This document shows positions 46,900 to 56,900 of a stretch of DNA of 64,000 bases, in pieces. Every line of letters starts with the position of its first letter. The first letter of the stretch is position 1. The notes under the pieces were generated by a model, which searched no databases, was not told where the DNA came from, and worked only from the letters and a program-made list of their open reading frames with translations. The stretch lies in assembly GCA_900491605.1 (NCBI GenBank), contig UESW01003902.1, forward strand, positions 331,840 to 395,839. Reading direction: 5' to 3'. Source of the stretch: Calamus simplicifolius (Eukaryota > Streptophyta > Magnoliopsida > Arecales > Arecaceae). A program made the translations under genes and the position numbers.

Positions 46900-48616
46900 C
46901 CAAGCAATGCTTAAACTTGTTGGCGGGAACTATCTTGGTCAGCATATCAGCAGGATTGTCATCAGTATCACCTTTACTGTAATATTTCTCTCAGTAAATG
47001 CCTCTCGAATAAAATGATACTTGATATCAATGTGCTTGTCCTCTCATGATATGCTTGATTTTTAATTAGCAAATAGCACTCTGATTGTCACAAAAGACAA
47101 CTGAATTGTCTTCCTGCTTGAGCCCAAGTTCTTGAACAAGATTTCGTAACCAAATAGCTTCTTTTACTGCTTCTGCTGTGCCATATACTCTGCCTCTGTT
47201 GTAGACAAAGCAACTGTCGACTGTAAAGTTGATCTCCAACTTATAGCCGAGCCAGATAATGTGAAAAGATAACCAGTCAAAGATCTTCTCTTATCAAGAT
47301 CCCCAGCATAATCAGAATCCACAAATCCCACAACAGAAGTACAGTTAGAACTATTTCTATCAAACATTAGGCCCAATTTTGTGGAGCCTCTAAGATACCT
47401 AAGTATCCATTTCACTACCTGCCAATGGACCTTCCAGGATGTGCCATATATCTGCTCACCACACTAACTGCCTGCGCAATGTCGGGACGAGTGCATACCA
47501 TAGCGTACATCAAGCTACCAACTGCACTGGAGTATGGGACAGGAGACATTGCAGCCTTCTCGACCTCTGACTGAGGTGAATGTATAGCTGAGAGTCTAAA
47601 ATGTGATGCTAAAGGTGTACTGACAGGCTTAGAGTTTTGCATCCCAAACTTCTCAAGTACCTTCTCAATATATCCTCTGTGAGAGATATAACTTACCTGC
47701 TTTTCTGTCTCTCTGAATCTCCATTCCTAAGATCTTCTTGGCAGGACCCAGATCTTTCATTTCAAACTCCTTACTGAGACATTTCTTCAAGAACAACACA
47801 TCTGTCATGTTCTTTGCAGCAATGAGCATGTCATCCACATATAAAAGAAGATAGACAAAGGATTTATCTGACACCTTCCTGAAGTACACAACTATCATAG
47901 CTGCTCCTATGATAACCGCTCCGTATCATAAAACTGTCAAATCTTTTATACCACTGTCTTGGAGACTGCTTCAAACCATACAATGATTTCTTCAATCGAC
48001 ATACATGGTCTTCCTTGCCTTCTACATAATAGCCCTCAGGCTGGGCCATATAAATAGTCTCCTCAAGCTCACCATGCAAAAAGGCTGTCTTCACATCGAG
48101 TTGCTCAAGCTCTAAGTCAAATTGAGCAACTATAGCCAGCAACACACGAATAGAAGTGTGTTTCACAACAGGAGAGAACACTTCATCATAATCAATTCCC
48201 TCCCTCTGATTGTAGCCTTTAGCTACAAGTCTTGCCTTGTATCTACCAATTTCAACGCCTGAAATACCTTCCTTTTTCTTAAAGACCCATTTACACCCAA
48301 TGGCTCTTTTTTCTTTAGGCAATGGCACCAAGTTCCAAGTCTGGTTCTTGTGAAGTGATTCCAGTTCTTCAGCCATAGCAACAGTCCACTTTTCTGATTC
48401 TGAACAAGTAACAGCTTCAGTATAGGTAGATGGTTCCTGAATACCCATATCTTCTGCTGTCGTAAGGGCATAAGCCACAAGATCAGAAAACCCATATTTT
48501 TGAGGGGGTCGAATCTCCCTCCTTTCTCTGCCAGTAGCAATAGAGTATGGCAGCTCCACCTCCTCTTGAGCTTCCTTATCTGAACTAGAATCAATAGTAA
48601 CAATTTGCTCGCTCAA
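46900..48616 (-). pseudogene. Copia-5 reverse transcriptase and RNase H
   Basis: RT: TYTEAVTCSESEKWTVAMAE, CKWVFKKKEG, EQLDVKTAFLHGELEE, SLYGLKQSPRQWYKRFD, LLYVDDMLIAAKN. A missing base separates the frames at about 47890 (just before the YVDD region). Then RPDIAQAVSVVSRYM, WILRYLRGSTKLG, DSDYAGDLDKRRSLTGY and STTEAEYMA of RNase H. Further shifts at about 47650, 47415 and 47165. Catalytic residues of RT and RNase H are all present. Confidence 0.9.
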
Positions 48617-48617
48617 A

Positions 48618-49333
48618 TCATTTTGAGAGCCTTTTTTTGAAGCTCGACCTGAACCTCCACCTCATTTGTATCACTCTCATGTTTCCTGCAGACTCATCAA
48701 CAGCATTCCTTTGATCTAGCATAAACTTTTCATTAAAAGTAACATCCCTACTAATAATGAATTTAGGTGAATTAGGTTCTATGCACCACAGACGATAACC
48801 CTTCACACCATCAGCATAACCAACAAAGATACACTTCTTTGCTCTAGGTTCAAGTTTACCATCCTTAACATGATAGTAAGCAGGACATCCAAAAACCTTT
48901 AGATTTGAATAATCACAAGGCTTACCTGACCACATCTCAAAAGGAGTCTTGCATTCAATTGCTGTTGCAGGAGAACGATTAACCAGATAGCAAGAAGTGT
49001 TAACTGCTTCAGCCCAAAAAGCCTTTTCCATGCCAGCATTAGAGAGCATGCATCTTGCCCTCTCCAACAAAGTTCTGTTCATCCTTTCTGCCACTCCATT
49101 GTGCTGTGGAGTGTACCTGACAGTACGGTGTCGAACGATACCTGCATCTGCACAGAATTCATTAAAATCACCACTACAGAACTCAAGACCGTATCGGTCC
49201 TCAGACGTTTGATCTTCTTCCCTGTCTGATTCTCAACAAGGGCTTTCCACTTCTTGAAGGTTTCAAACACTTCACTTTTTCTTTTCAGAAAATAAACCCA
49301 AACTTTTCTGGAATAATCGTCAATAAATGTCAC
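48618..49333 (-). pseudogene. Copia-5 integrase core and C-terminal region
   Basis: Reads FIDDYSRKVWVYFLKRKSE and KRLRTD (second Asp; the next base is lost so the GLEF block is out of frame), then AERMNRTLLERARCML (Glu), KAFWAEAVNTSCYLVNRSPA, FEMWSGKPCDYSNLKVFGCP and KFIISRDVTFNEK. The frame is lost at about 49185 and again at 48620. Confidence 0.9.
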
Positions 49334-50856
49334 AAAGTAAAGAGCACCACCCTTAGATGGAACCTGTGCCGGTCCCCATAAATCAGAATGTATGTAGTCG
49401 AGTGTACCTTCGTTGAATGTGTGCCTGTACTAAAACTGACCTTGCACTGCTTGCCAAGAACACAGTGCTCACAGAAATCTAGTGAGGTTGTCCGCTCACC
49501 ACATAGTAAACCACGTTTACTCAAAACTGTCATGCCACGCTCACTCATATGCCCCAAACGCATATGCCACAATTTTGTTCTATCATCAGCAGAAATAGAA
49601 TTTGCTGTGCCAATCGAAGAACCCACAACTGTGCTACCCTGTAGATGATACAAGTGATTCACCTTGTTTCCTCTCATCACAACTAGATTGCCTTTGGTGA
49701 CTTTTAGAGCTCCACCTCCACCTGAGTACATATACCCAATGGAATCCAAACAGCTCAAAGAAATAAGGTTTCTCTTTAAGTCTGGTATGTGCCTAACTTT
49801 AGTCAAGGTTCTCACAACTTTGTCATGACACTTAATTTGAACAGTACCAATTCCCATAATTTTGCATACTGCATCATTTCCCATAAAAACTGATTCACCA
49901 TTCAAAGGTTCATATGTGGTGAACCATTCCCTATTTGGGCACATGTGATATGATGCTCCTGTATCCATTATCCAAACATCGTTTGAAAGACTAACAACAG
50001 AGCATGTCGTAAGAACTCTATCTGACACACTAGACTCATCTTTCTCAGCAACATTCGCCGCATCTCGACGTTGACTACGTTGCTTATCCTTTCTCTTGAG
50101 CACAGGACAATCTGACTTGTAATGTCCTTTCTTGTGACAATAGTAGCACTCAATGTTCGTCGTATCTCCAGGTGGCCTAGATTTTGAACGACCAACAGAT
50201 TTCTTTCTAGAAGCTTTATCCTTCTTCTTGGCCCTACCTCTCACGAATAAACCATCTGCCCTGTCTCCACTAGTATTTCCATTTAATTTTGTTCTCAATT
50301 CTGCAGAATTCAAGGATGCTTTAACATCCTCTAGAGTTATGGATTCACGTCCATAAAGCATCGAGTTCACAAAATTTTCGTATGAGGCAGGCAATGAGCA
50401 TAACACAATCAAAGCTTGATCTTCATCCTCGAGTTTAATATCTAGATTTTTCATATCCATAACAATCTTATTAAACTCATTCAAGTGTTCCTTAATAGGC
50501 GTACCTTCTCGCATCTTTAGGGTATAAAGACGCTGCTTCAAATAAAGTCTCGATGTTAAAGTTTTCTTCATGTAGAGACTTTCTAGTTTCTTCCAAAGAC
50601 CGGCCGCTGTTTCCTCATCTGTGACTTCTCGCAAAACATTGTCTTCTAGAGACAACTGAATCGCACTATGCGCCTTCTCATCCATCTCTTCAATCTCAGC
50701 CGTGGTCATGTCATGTGTATAATTATTATCCAGTGCTCTAATAGAACCCTCTCGCTTCAATAAAGCCTTCATCTTTATTCTCCATAATCCAAAGTTGTTC
50801 TGTCCATCAAATGGAGCAATCTGAAACTTCAAAGATGACATCCCCAAAAATTTCAA
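49330..50856 (-). pseudogene. Copia-5 Gag, protease and integrase N-terminus
   Basis: Long open frame of 508 codons. A likely start is the Met five residues in (MSSLKFQIAPFDGQNNFG). Gag core RLYLKQRLYTLKMREGTPIK, a basic KKKDKASRKKSVGRSKSR stretch, zinc knuckle CYYCHKKGHYKSDC (about residue 237), protease motif MDTGASYHMC, then integrase finger LWHMRLGHMSERGM and CEHCVLGKQCK. The frame ends wrongly at 49330 because a base is missing near 49400, just before the first integrase Asp block. Confidence 0.9.
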
Positions 50857-51177
50857 AGAAAGAAATGATCTTTCTGTTTGGATTGAAGAAGAAGAAGAGA
50901 TCCTGGGAACAGCTTCACAGACGGAACAGAGGAGGCTGAAATCCGGTGCAAAAGCTCTAGCTTTTGGATGGTGAAGAAACCTCTTTCAGACAAGACAAGA
51001 TCAACGCATGAAACCGTAGATTCCAGCAATGGTGGTAATTTCTTGAGCAACCAAGCAGACAAGAGATAAACAAAGATCTCGAGAAAGAAAACCGAGGGAA
51101 CTCAAAAAAGACAGAAAGAACAGGGCCTTTTTTTTTTTTTTTTTTTTTCAACTCTGTTTCTTTTTTTTTCCAAGGAA

Positions 51178-51445
51178 CAGAGCCTTCCATAATCACCTCT
51201 TCCTCCACTCCATCAACTCCATCAGCCTCGCTGCATCCCTCATGACTGGAATCTCGTCCATCCCATTGGGCGAACCCGCACCCCACCACCTTGCCTTCAA
51301 GCTCTCTTCCGTGGTCTTGTTCACCGCTGCAACCGGGATGATGCTGGTCGTCAACAAGATCCAGCCTTCCCAGCTGACTGAAGAACAAAGGAATGCGACC
51401 CGGCTGTGGAAGCAGCTCGAGAGATCGATACACGCGACACCTTTT
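51178..51445 (+). pseudogene. Host-gene-like exon fragment in the copia-5 leader (antisense to the element)
   Basis: A GC-rich stretch flanked by a poly-T tract (51131-51175) and by TTATTATTATTTTTTTTC. On the plus strand it reads continuously HSINSISLAASLMTGISSIP, then LAFKLSSVVLFTAATGMMLV and NKIQPSQLTEEQRNATRLW, ending KQLERSI. From memory this closely resembles a conserved segment of plant proteins annotated as 'probable F-box protein At4g22030-like' (ATGMMLIMNKIQPSQL-type block followed by EEQRNA-RLFKQL). It has no start of its own gene and is surrounded by retrotransposon, so it is best read as a transduplicated fragment. The identity rests on recall; the protein-like character is visible. 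Confidence 0.6.
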
Positions 51446-51893
51446 ATTATTATTATTTTTTTTCAACAAGGTTGTTTCCGAACAGAGATCTCGCCCGCTC
51501 GCTCGCTTGGCGTTCGTCGAAGCTCCATCCGGATCTTTCAGATCGGGAGAAGAAAAACGAGACCCTCTCTCTCTCCAGTCTAGGGCTCCTCGGATCGCTT
51601 CTAGATGGTGGTTTTCGGATCCTTACCCTCCGCCTGTCTCCTTCTAGATTGACTTCCGTAACAAAGGGACGCTTTCATCCGTAGTGCCGGAGGTTCCACG
51701 GTGAAGCCCCAGTCATCGACGTGAGGAACCAAACGAGGGATCAAGAGAACTCAACGCCTTTCTCCGGCAAGGCCTCTACAGCGGCCAGGCGCAGAGGAAG
51801 AAAAACAGGGGAGGTGGCAGGCGGTATATTAGGGCAACAAATTAGGGTTAGGTTTTTCACCCTTTTTTTTCAACAAAATTTTTCAAACCAAAA
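51446..51893 (-). other. Copia-5 5' leader
   Basis: GC-rich untranslated leader between primer-binding site and gag. It may contain more captured sequence (51470-51800). ORFs on the plus strand here look incidental. Confidence 0.5.
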
Positions 51894-51905
51894 GCTCTGA
51901 TACCA
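51894..51905 (-). other. Copia-5 primer-binding site
   Basis: Minus strand TGGTATCAGAGC, three bases inside the 5' LTR. Confidence 0.9.
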
Positions 51906-51908
51906 GTT

Positions 51909-52219
51909 TGTTGCGGAAATCAGATCAATAAACAAATCAAAGCAATAAGCAAACAAAGGAACACCAAGAATTTACGTGGTTCGATCATGGTGATCTACAT
52001 CCACGGGCAAGGCAAACAAAGTTCCATTATCAAAAGAGGAGAAGAAGATCCTCAAAACCCTTACAGAAGTTTTCACATGTATATCTATATATATACTTCC
52101 CAAAAAAATACTTCCATAAAATAAAACCCTAGCGGACCGGTTTGGTCCGGGCCCAACAAGTATATCGGGTCGGGTCAAAAAACCAGGCCCAATATATAAA
52201 ATTCAAGACATATTTAACA
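51909..52219 (-). repeat. Copia-5 5' LTR
   Basis: 311 bp, TGTTGCGGAAATC to ATTTAACA on the plus strand. Length differences from the 3' LTR fall in A, C, TA and GA runs. Confidence 0.95.
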
Positions 52220-52224
52220 GAACG

Positions 52225-52670
52225 GAAAAGCACTTCTAGTTATATCTTTTATTTTGGTGCTAATGCTTTTTCTTGGAGCTCAAAGAAACAATCCATTGTT
52301 GCATTATCTACATATGAAGCAGAGTATATGTTGCAGTAGCATCATGTGCTTATGAGGCCATATGGTTGCGCAACTTATTGCAAGAATTGAGTCATTCACA
52401 AAAGGAGCCTGTGAAGATATATGTTAATAATAAGTCTGCTATTGAACTCGCTAAGAATCTAGTTCAACATGGAAGAAGCAAACACATTGACACAAGATTT
52501 CATTTTCTTTGTGATCAAGTTAAGAAAGGTATTGTAAAGGTTGTGTACTGTAAATCAAATGAGCAAATTGCTGATATATTTACAAAATCACTCAAAGGTG
52601 AAGATTTTCTAAAGCTGAGAAAGATGCTTGGAATCATGGTACCAAGAAAAAATAAGTTTACGAGAGAAAA
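52225..52670 (+). pseudogene. Copia-4 RNase H, 3' part
   Basis: Resumes directly after the GAACG duplication with KSTSSYIFYFGANAFSW, STYEAEY with a shift near 52335, YVNNKSAIELAKN, HGRSKHIDTRFHFL and QIADIFTKSLKGEDFLKLRK, the normal C-terminal end of copia Pol. The frame from 52366 runs to a stop just inside the LTR (52695). Confidence 0.9.
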
Positions 52671-53171
52671 TGTTGGAATATTAAACTTGTTTTAATGCAC
52701 TTTTGAAAACAACCAAAGACTTCATGGGAGAAAGGAAGAGTCACTCTTGAAAAGATCAAAGACCTCATGGGAGAAAGAAAGAGTCACTCTTGAAAAGACC
52801 AAAGGCTTCATGAGAGAAAGGAAGAGTCATTTTGAAAAGATAAGATGGTTCAGAAATTTAAAATTGACTCTTAGTATTTTGTAATTGACTCTTAATTTTT
52901 TGCAAATGTCTTTTAGTTTTTCTATGCATGTATTAAATAGTGGTATATGAAAGGACATCTAGATGTCTATAAATATGGGAGGTATTTTCCCATGAAATGT
53001 AGAAGAAGTAGAAGAAGAAGAAGATAATGATGAAAAATAGAGAGAGACCCAAAAGATGTATTCCCTCTAACATCTCCATAATAAGAAAGTGTTATTTTTC
53101 TTATTGAAAGTATTCTCCACTTCTATCAATCTGGTATCAAAGCTCCTTGTATGCCCACCTTGTTTCCAACA
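52671..53171 (+). repeat. Terminal LTR of copia-4
   Basis: Starts TGTTGGAATATT after an AAGTTTACGAGAGAAAA purine tract, contains TATAAATAT near 52969 and three copies of a GAAAGGAAGAGTCA-type repeat (52720-52830), and ends TTTCCAACA. TGGTATCAAAGC at 53132-53143 resembles a primer-binding site, so the LTR could instead end near 53128 with a few bases of a following internal region. Confidence 0.65.
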
Positions 53172-53176
53172 ATTAG

Positions 53177-53696
53177 AAGTCCTACGCGTAAAGGTAAAAA
53201 GAGAGAATAATGGCGGGTAAAAGGAGAGACCAAGCTTATCTTCTCTTACGAACGTCCCAGCTTTAGGCCTTACAATCTTACTGTAGATTAATGTTTGACC
53301 TGATCAATTAGGTTAGAAGTCAACACAAACTAAGAGCTTGTCTGGTAGTGCTCTTGTTTTTCATTTTTTACCTTCAGAAATCGTTGAGAAAAATGAATTA
53401 CACCCAATTATATATTTACCGTGAAACCATTTTATTTTCAAAATTGATCGTAAAATCTCTTGTGCTCTTGGTGGTGAAGATTTGTTGCATTCAAAAGAGA
53501 GTGGTCTTTCTTACCCTTTTGTTGTAATTTCTTCCATCTCGTTGACTAATAAAAGCTTGACGGGCTTTTCCCTCCCAATTCGCAATTACACATCACCACA
53601 CACAAAAAAAGAAAGTATCTTTGTAAAGTGCACGAACCTCTAGACAAAGAGCAGAAGCTTCCAAAGACGTGTCGCGAGTTGACTTGACCAATTGTT
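53177..53696. other. Spacer between the composite copia and duplication copy B
   Basis: No gene or clear repeat. Contains short GTGCTCTTG repeats at 53348 and 53462 without matching inverted ends. Confidence 0.5.
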
Positions 53697-53796
53697 CTCC
53701 GGGTGGTGAAGCCCTCCAACCATCTCCCTCTTATTCCATTCCTCCTGCATGCTTTCCTCTTCCTCACCACACTCACTTGGAAAATTCCATCTCCAG

Positions 53797-53835
53797 ATGA
53801 TGGCTCCACCGGCAGAGGCTGCGGGTGGTAATCAG
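53797..53835 (+). pseudogene. Exon 1 of membrane protein gene, copy B
   Basis: MMAPPAEAAGGNQ, ending CAG before a GTAGGG donor at 53836, phase 0. It joins in frame with the exon beginning GATGGCGAAGG at 55164. A start codon followed at once by a second ATG is shared with copy A. Confidence 0.65.
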
Positions 53836-55163
53836 GTAGGGTGCTCTCAATAACCTTCCTCGCATATATACCTGGTTTTCTTTCGATATGATATATAGCT
53901 AGGAGGTTAATGGTTTAACTTCCTCCAACTAGAAACTTCAAGATCTACAAACAAGCCCGAAAACAGAAGGCTCCAATCTTTCTGGCAAGACCGTCCCGTC
54001 TTGATCGGAGTACTTCTGTAAATCATAGGCACTGCTCAGATGGGCTTAGCAGCTTATAGTCTTTGAAATTTCTTCCCGTGTCAGCTTTTAGTTTTTTTTT
54101 CCCTCTTTTTTCTTGATTTTATTTGCAGCACTCAAGTTGGACGGTCTTGTGTTTTGATGCATGCTAGCAGATCTCCAACTCAAAGCTTCTATCCACAGAT
54201 ATTATATATCTTTTCAATTCTTCTGGAGTTTTCATAGGGCGGTGAAAAGCCCAGAATTCTCTTCTTATGAGAAATCTCTCCAATTCATTTGGAGTTCCAT
54301 GTTAATATTTTTCTGAGAAGTTGCACTGAAAGTTCAAATATAAGGAAAAAAAATTGATTATTTTTGCTTCAGATAATCATTATTTTTACCCAAGAATCAC
54401 ATATGCCATCATGATCACATAGAGGAAAGATAGATAAATAATGAAGTCCGTAGAGTTTAGTTATTGTATCTCCAACTATAAATCATGTAAGGGACTTTGG
54501 AATTCGTTGCTTGCTTGTGTATCCTCTCGTCTGCGCTTAGAGTCTTTTTTGCTAGCCCAATTTTTTATTTTTTACTTTTGTTTTGTTTAATTTTTAGATT
54601 TTGTTTATTTTTTACTTTTTTGCTAGCCCAATAATTGGCTGCTGGCTGCTGGCTTTCTGTTGTTAGAATTGTTTAAAGTCACTCTTTTCCTGTTCTGAGA
54701 AGAACTTCCCAGAGACAACTTGATAGTATTCTATGGCACACTTCTCCTGGTCCTCTCTCTCTTCCACAGTGGGACCAAACATGCAGATCGAAATCCCCCC
54801 TCCTAGATCGCTAGACTTCGAGAATAGGGGAACAAATTAAAGACATTTCAAACTAGTAAGTGATAGTAAACTCCTGTATTCATATCTAAACAGTCAAAAC
54901 TTTTAATGGAGAAAAGATGCAGCCGAACCAAAAGACAGATGAGATTTAATGCATTAAAAAGTTTGAATTAGTCATTTTCAAAGATTTTAAAACTTAGTTT
55001 TCAATTAAATTATTTCAAATTTAGCACTTTTACAAGTTTCTTCAGCGATACTTTTATTGCATAAAACTAGCAAGCACAGCTTTTCAGCCCTTCAGTACAA
55101 ACGTCATTGCTTTTCTATCACTATTATAACAAGATTATCCATTAATGTTTGGTATGTGAATAG
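53836..55163 (+). other. Intron of membrane protein gene, copy B
   Basis: 1,328 bp, GT donor at 53836 and a TAG acceptor at 55161-55163 (TATGTGAATAG). AT-rich; no insertions. Confidence 0.6.
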
Positions 55164-56037
55164 GATGGCGAAGGAGAACGTGACAAAATTGTATTGAAAC
55201 GACTCTCAGAATACTCGAAATGCATCATGAAAATGATTATTACAATATTACTGGCATCCTATCCGGCAAAGCAATACATAACCAAACATGCCAAGCCATT
55301 CTACTTCATGATCTGCTGCGGCCTTTTGTTAGCCACTTTCTTAGCCGATCTCCTACTGCTGCTGCTCACTTCTAACTCGCTACATCATGGAGGCACCATC
55401 GGACGTCCCAAGATTAGCTTAGTCTATCTCATTAATATTCTTGCTATGCTTACTTCGGCCAGTTGTCTGCTTCTCCTGAATATAAGTTGTGCCATGCTCG
55501 CAATACCTCTGTCTCCAATCATAGCAATTGTCGGCATTGCCTTTCACAAAGAAACTAATACAGACCAATCACACGAGGTTTATAAAAATCATCAATCAAA
55601 GCTGAAGCAATTCTTCGACCTTTCTGCGTTGGTTACCACTGATGCTGTCGTAGGAATGCTGGGTGCTATCCTTGGTTAGTTACTTCAAAAGTTTCCAAAA
55701 AGATGTCGATTTGGCTCCTGTCAAGTTCTCCGTGGCCCTCATCTTCTTCACCATCATATTTGGTCTTTTGTCAATGTTGCTTACAACGGTACCACCCTTA
55801 CTTCGCAGTTCCAATTATAATGACCGCAGTTCCAGTACTAATGACCGCAATTCCGATCCTGGAGCGTGCTTGATTACCTTCCTCGAAGTCCTCAGTTATG
55901 CTTTGTTTGGTTTGCTAACGCTCGTAGGACTAGCAGTTGCTGCTGAAATTCTGGATGAATTCATTTTGCTGGCTTTCTTCCATATTTTCTTGGCACTTAT
56001 GGTTTGGTTCAAGGAAGATGAAAGGCAAGATTGTTAA
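55164..56037 (+). pseudogene. Exon 2 of multi-pass membrane protein gene, copy B (frameshifted and truncated)
   Basis: From the acceptor the frame reads DGEGERDKIVLKRLSEYSK, then hydrophobic spans: FMICCGLLLATFLADLLLLL, a long pair in LVYLINILAMLTSASCLLLL and AMLAIPLSPIIAIVGIAF, a soluble HKETNTDQSHEVYKNHQ loop, then LVTTDAVVGMLGAILG and a TAG at 55677. An extra four bases (AGTT repeated in GGTTAGTTAC) cause this stop; downstream the frame continues at 55680-56037 with KFSVALIFFTIIFGLLSMLL and two more spans. The tail after KEDERQD is replaced by the copia-6 LTR. Family not recognised; probably a plant-specific integral membrane protein. Copy A supplies the missing tail. Confidence 0.75.
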
Positions 56038-56280
56038 AAGATAATGGTTGTTAGTTTGTTAGAGTTAGTTTTTAAAATAATGAGCCTATCTTTTATGATT
56101 TGATAGGATAGTTTTAGATGGGTAAAATCATAAGAGGATTATACTTATCCGTAGAAACAAGAAACAATATTTATATGGTGATGTGGTTAATGGAACGTAA
56201 TAGAAAAATTTTATTCTTGAGTGAAAACCCTTCTTCTATTCCTCTTTCCAAAACAATCTGTGTTGTAAACAATCCCAACA
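56032..56280 (+). repeat. Copia-6 5' LTR
   Basis: 249 bp, TGTTAAAAGATA to ATCCCAACA, followed by TGGTATGAGAGCC (56287-56299), a one-base variant of the Met-tRNA primer-binding site. Confidence 0.85.
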
Positions 56281-56299
56281 AAAAATTGGTATGAGAGCC

Positions 56300-56624
56300 T
56301 AGTTCGAAGTTCAAGGAGGGACGATCGGCCGTGAGAAGAAAGTTTGGTGACGGCGAGGAGGACGAGAAGACCAACGCCAGCAGTCCTTTCCTTCCACGCG
56401 TAGCCGACGAGCAACTCCCTTCCACGCATAGCCGACGAGCAAGGTTTGTGGAATTTGCCGTGAGTTTTCTCAACCTTCTCTTCCTAGGATATCTAGGATC
56501 TTCTGAGAGACACGCGGTAAAGAAGAAAAAAAAAAAAAAGTACCGCTGCCCCTATTTTGGAAAGTTCCCTCTCCATCTAAAGACCCGTACACCACCTCTA
56601 AAGATCTGGGCCTTCTCCTCAAAG

Positions 56625-56659
<35 letters not shown>

Positions 56660-56900
56660 AAAGGCCATGATTCTTTTCAACAACCGTGTTTCTGCTGTGG
56701 CTGTTTTGCTTTTGGCGAGAGAGCAACCGTTGGATTTTTTACTCTTAGTGGAGAAAGGGTGGAAGTCATTGCCGTTAATTTGAGACCAGCAACCAAGAAG
56801 ACGAAAGAGCATAACCAACAGCCGTTAAGAATTTTTTTTTTGAAGCAAAAAAGGAAAGCTCTTGGTAGGTGGACTTAAGGGCAACCCCAATCAATATTGG
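56300..56900 (+). other. Copia-6 leader with poly-A tracts
   Basis: Contains a tandem CTTCCACGC(G/A)TAGCCGACGAGCAA pair (about 56390-56443) and two A tracts (56524-56540 and 56628-56657). The tracts bracket a short segment carrying similar CACCTCTAAAGA repeats. No credible ORF. Confidence 0.6.

Larger units (their letters stand above)
46394..52219 (-). mobile_element. Copia-5, full-length Ty1/copia retrotransposon nested in copia-4
   Basis: Complete minus-strand element with GAACG duplication (46389-46393 and 52220-52224). LTRs differ by one clear substitution but about seven one- or two-base length differences. All domains are present with intact catalytic residues; frames are broken only by single-base indels. 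A 1-kb leader separates the 5' LTR from gag and carries a GC-rich host-like segment. Related to copia-1 (both have the DVKTAFLHG type RT block). The youngest insertion in the composite. Confidence 0.95.
42327..53171 (+). mobile_element. Composite copia insertion: TRIM-like unit fused to gag-less copia-4, with copia-5 nested
   Basis: Bounded by TGTTGAAAATGG at 42327 and TTTCCAACA at 53171, with a perfect ATTAG direct repeat outside (42322-42326 and 53172-53176). Order: LTR (42327-42657), primer-binding site, about 0.8 kb internal, polypurine tract, LTR (43470-43813), primer-binding site, copia-4 pol from the end of protease to RNase H, polypurine-like tract, and a diverged terminal LTR (52671-53171). 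Copia-5 (46394-52219) is inserted in the RNase H region. The 3' limit is less sure because a second primer-binding-site-like sequence occurs inside the terminal LTR. Confidence 0.65.
53697..56031 (+). repeat. Segmental duplication copy B
   Basis: Matches copy A from 5' UTR to exon 2. It lacks copia-1 and copia-2 at their precise insertion points (near 53890 and 55734), keeps intron segments deleted in A, and is cut at 56031 by copia-6. Confidence 0.9.

Noticed and set aside
50957..51469. 170-codon minus-strand ORF in the copia-5 leader
   Set aside because: It is the antisense shadow of the host-like plus-strand segment, plus poly-Lys from a T tract.
53335..53490. Possible MITE starting AAGAGCTTGTCTGGTAGTGC
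   Set aside because: The left end resembles some MITE termini, but no matching inverted end or target duplication was found.
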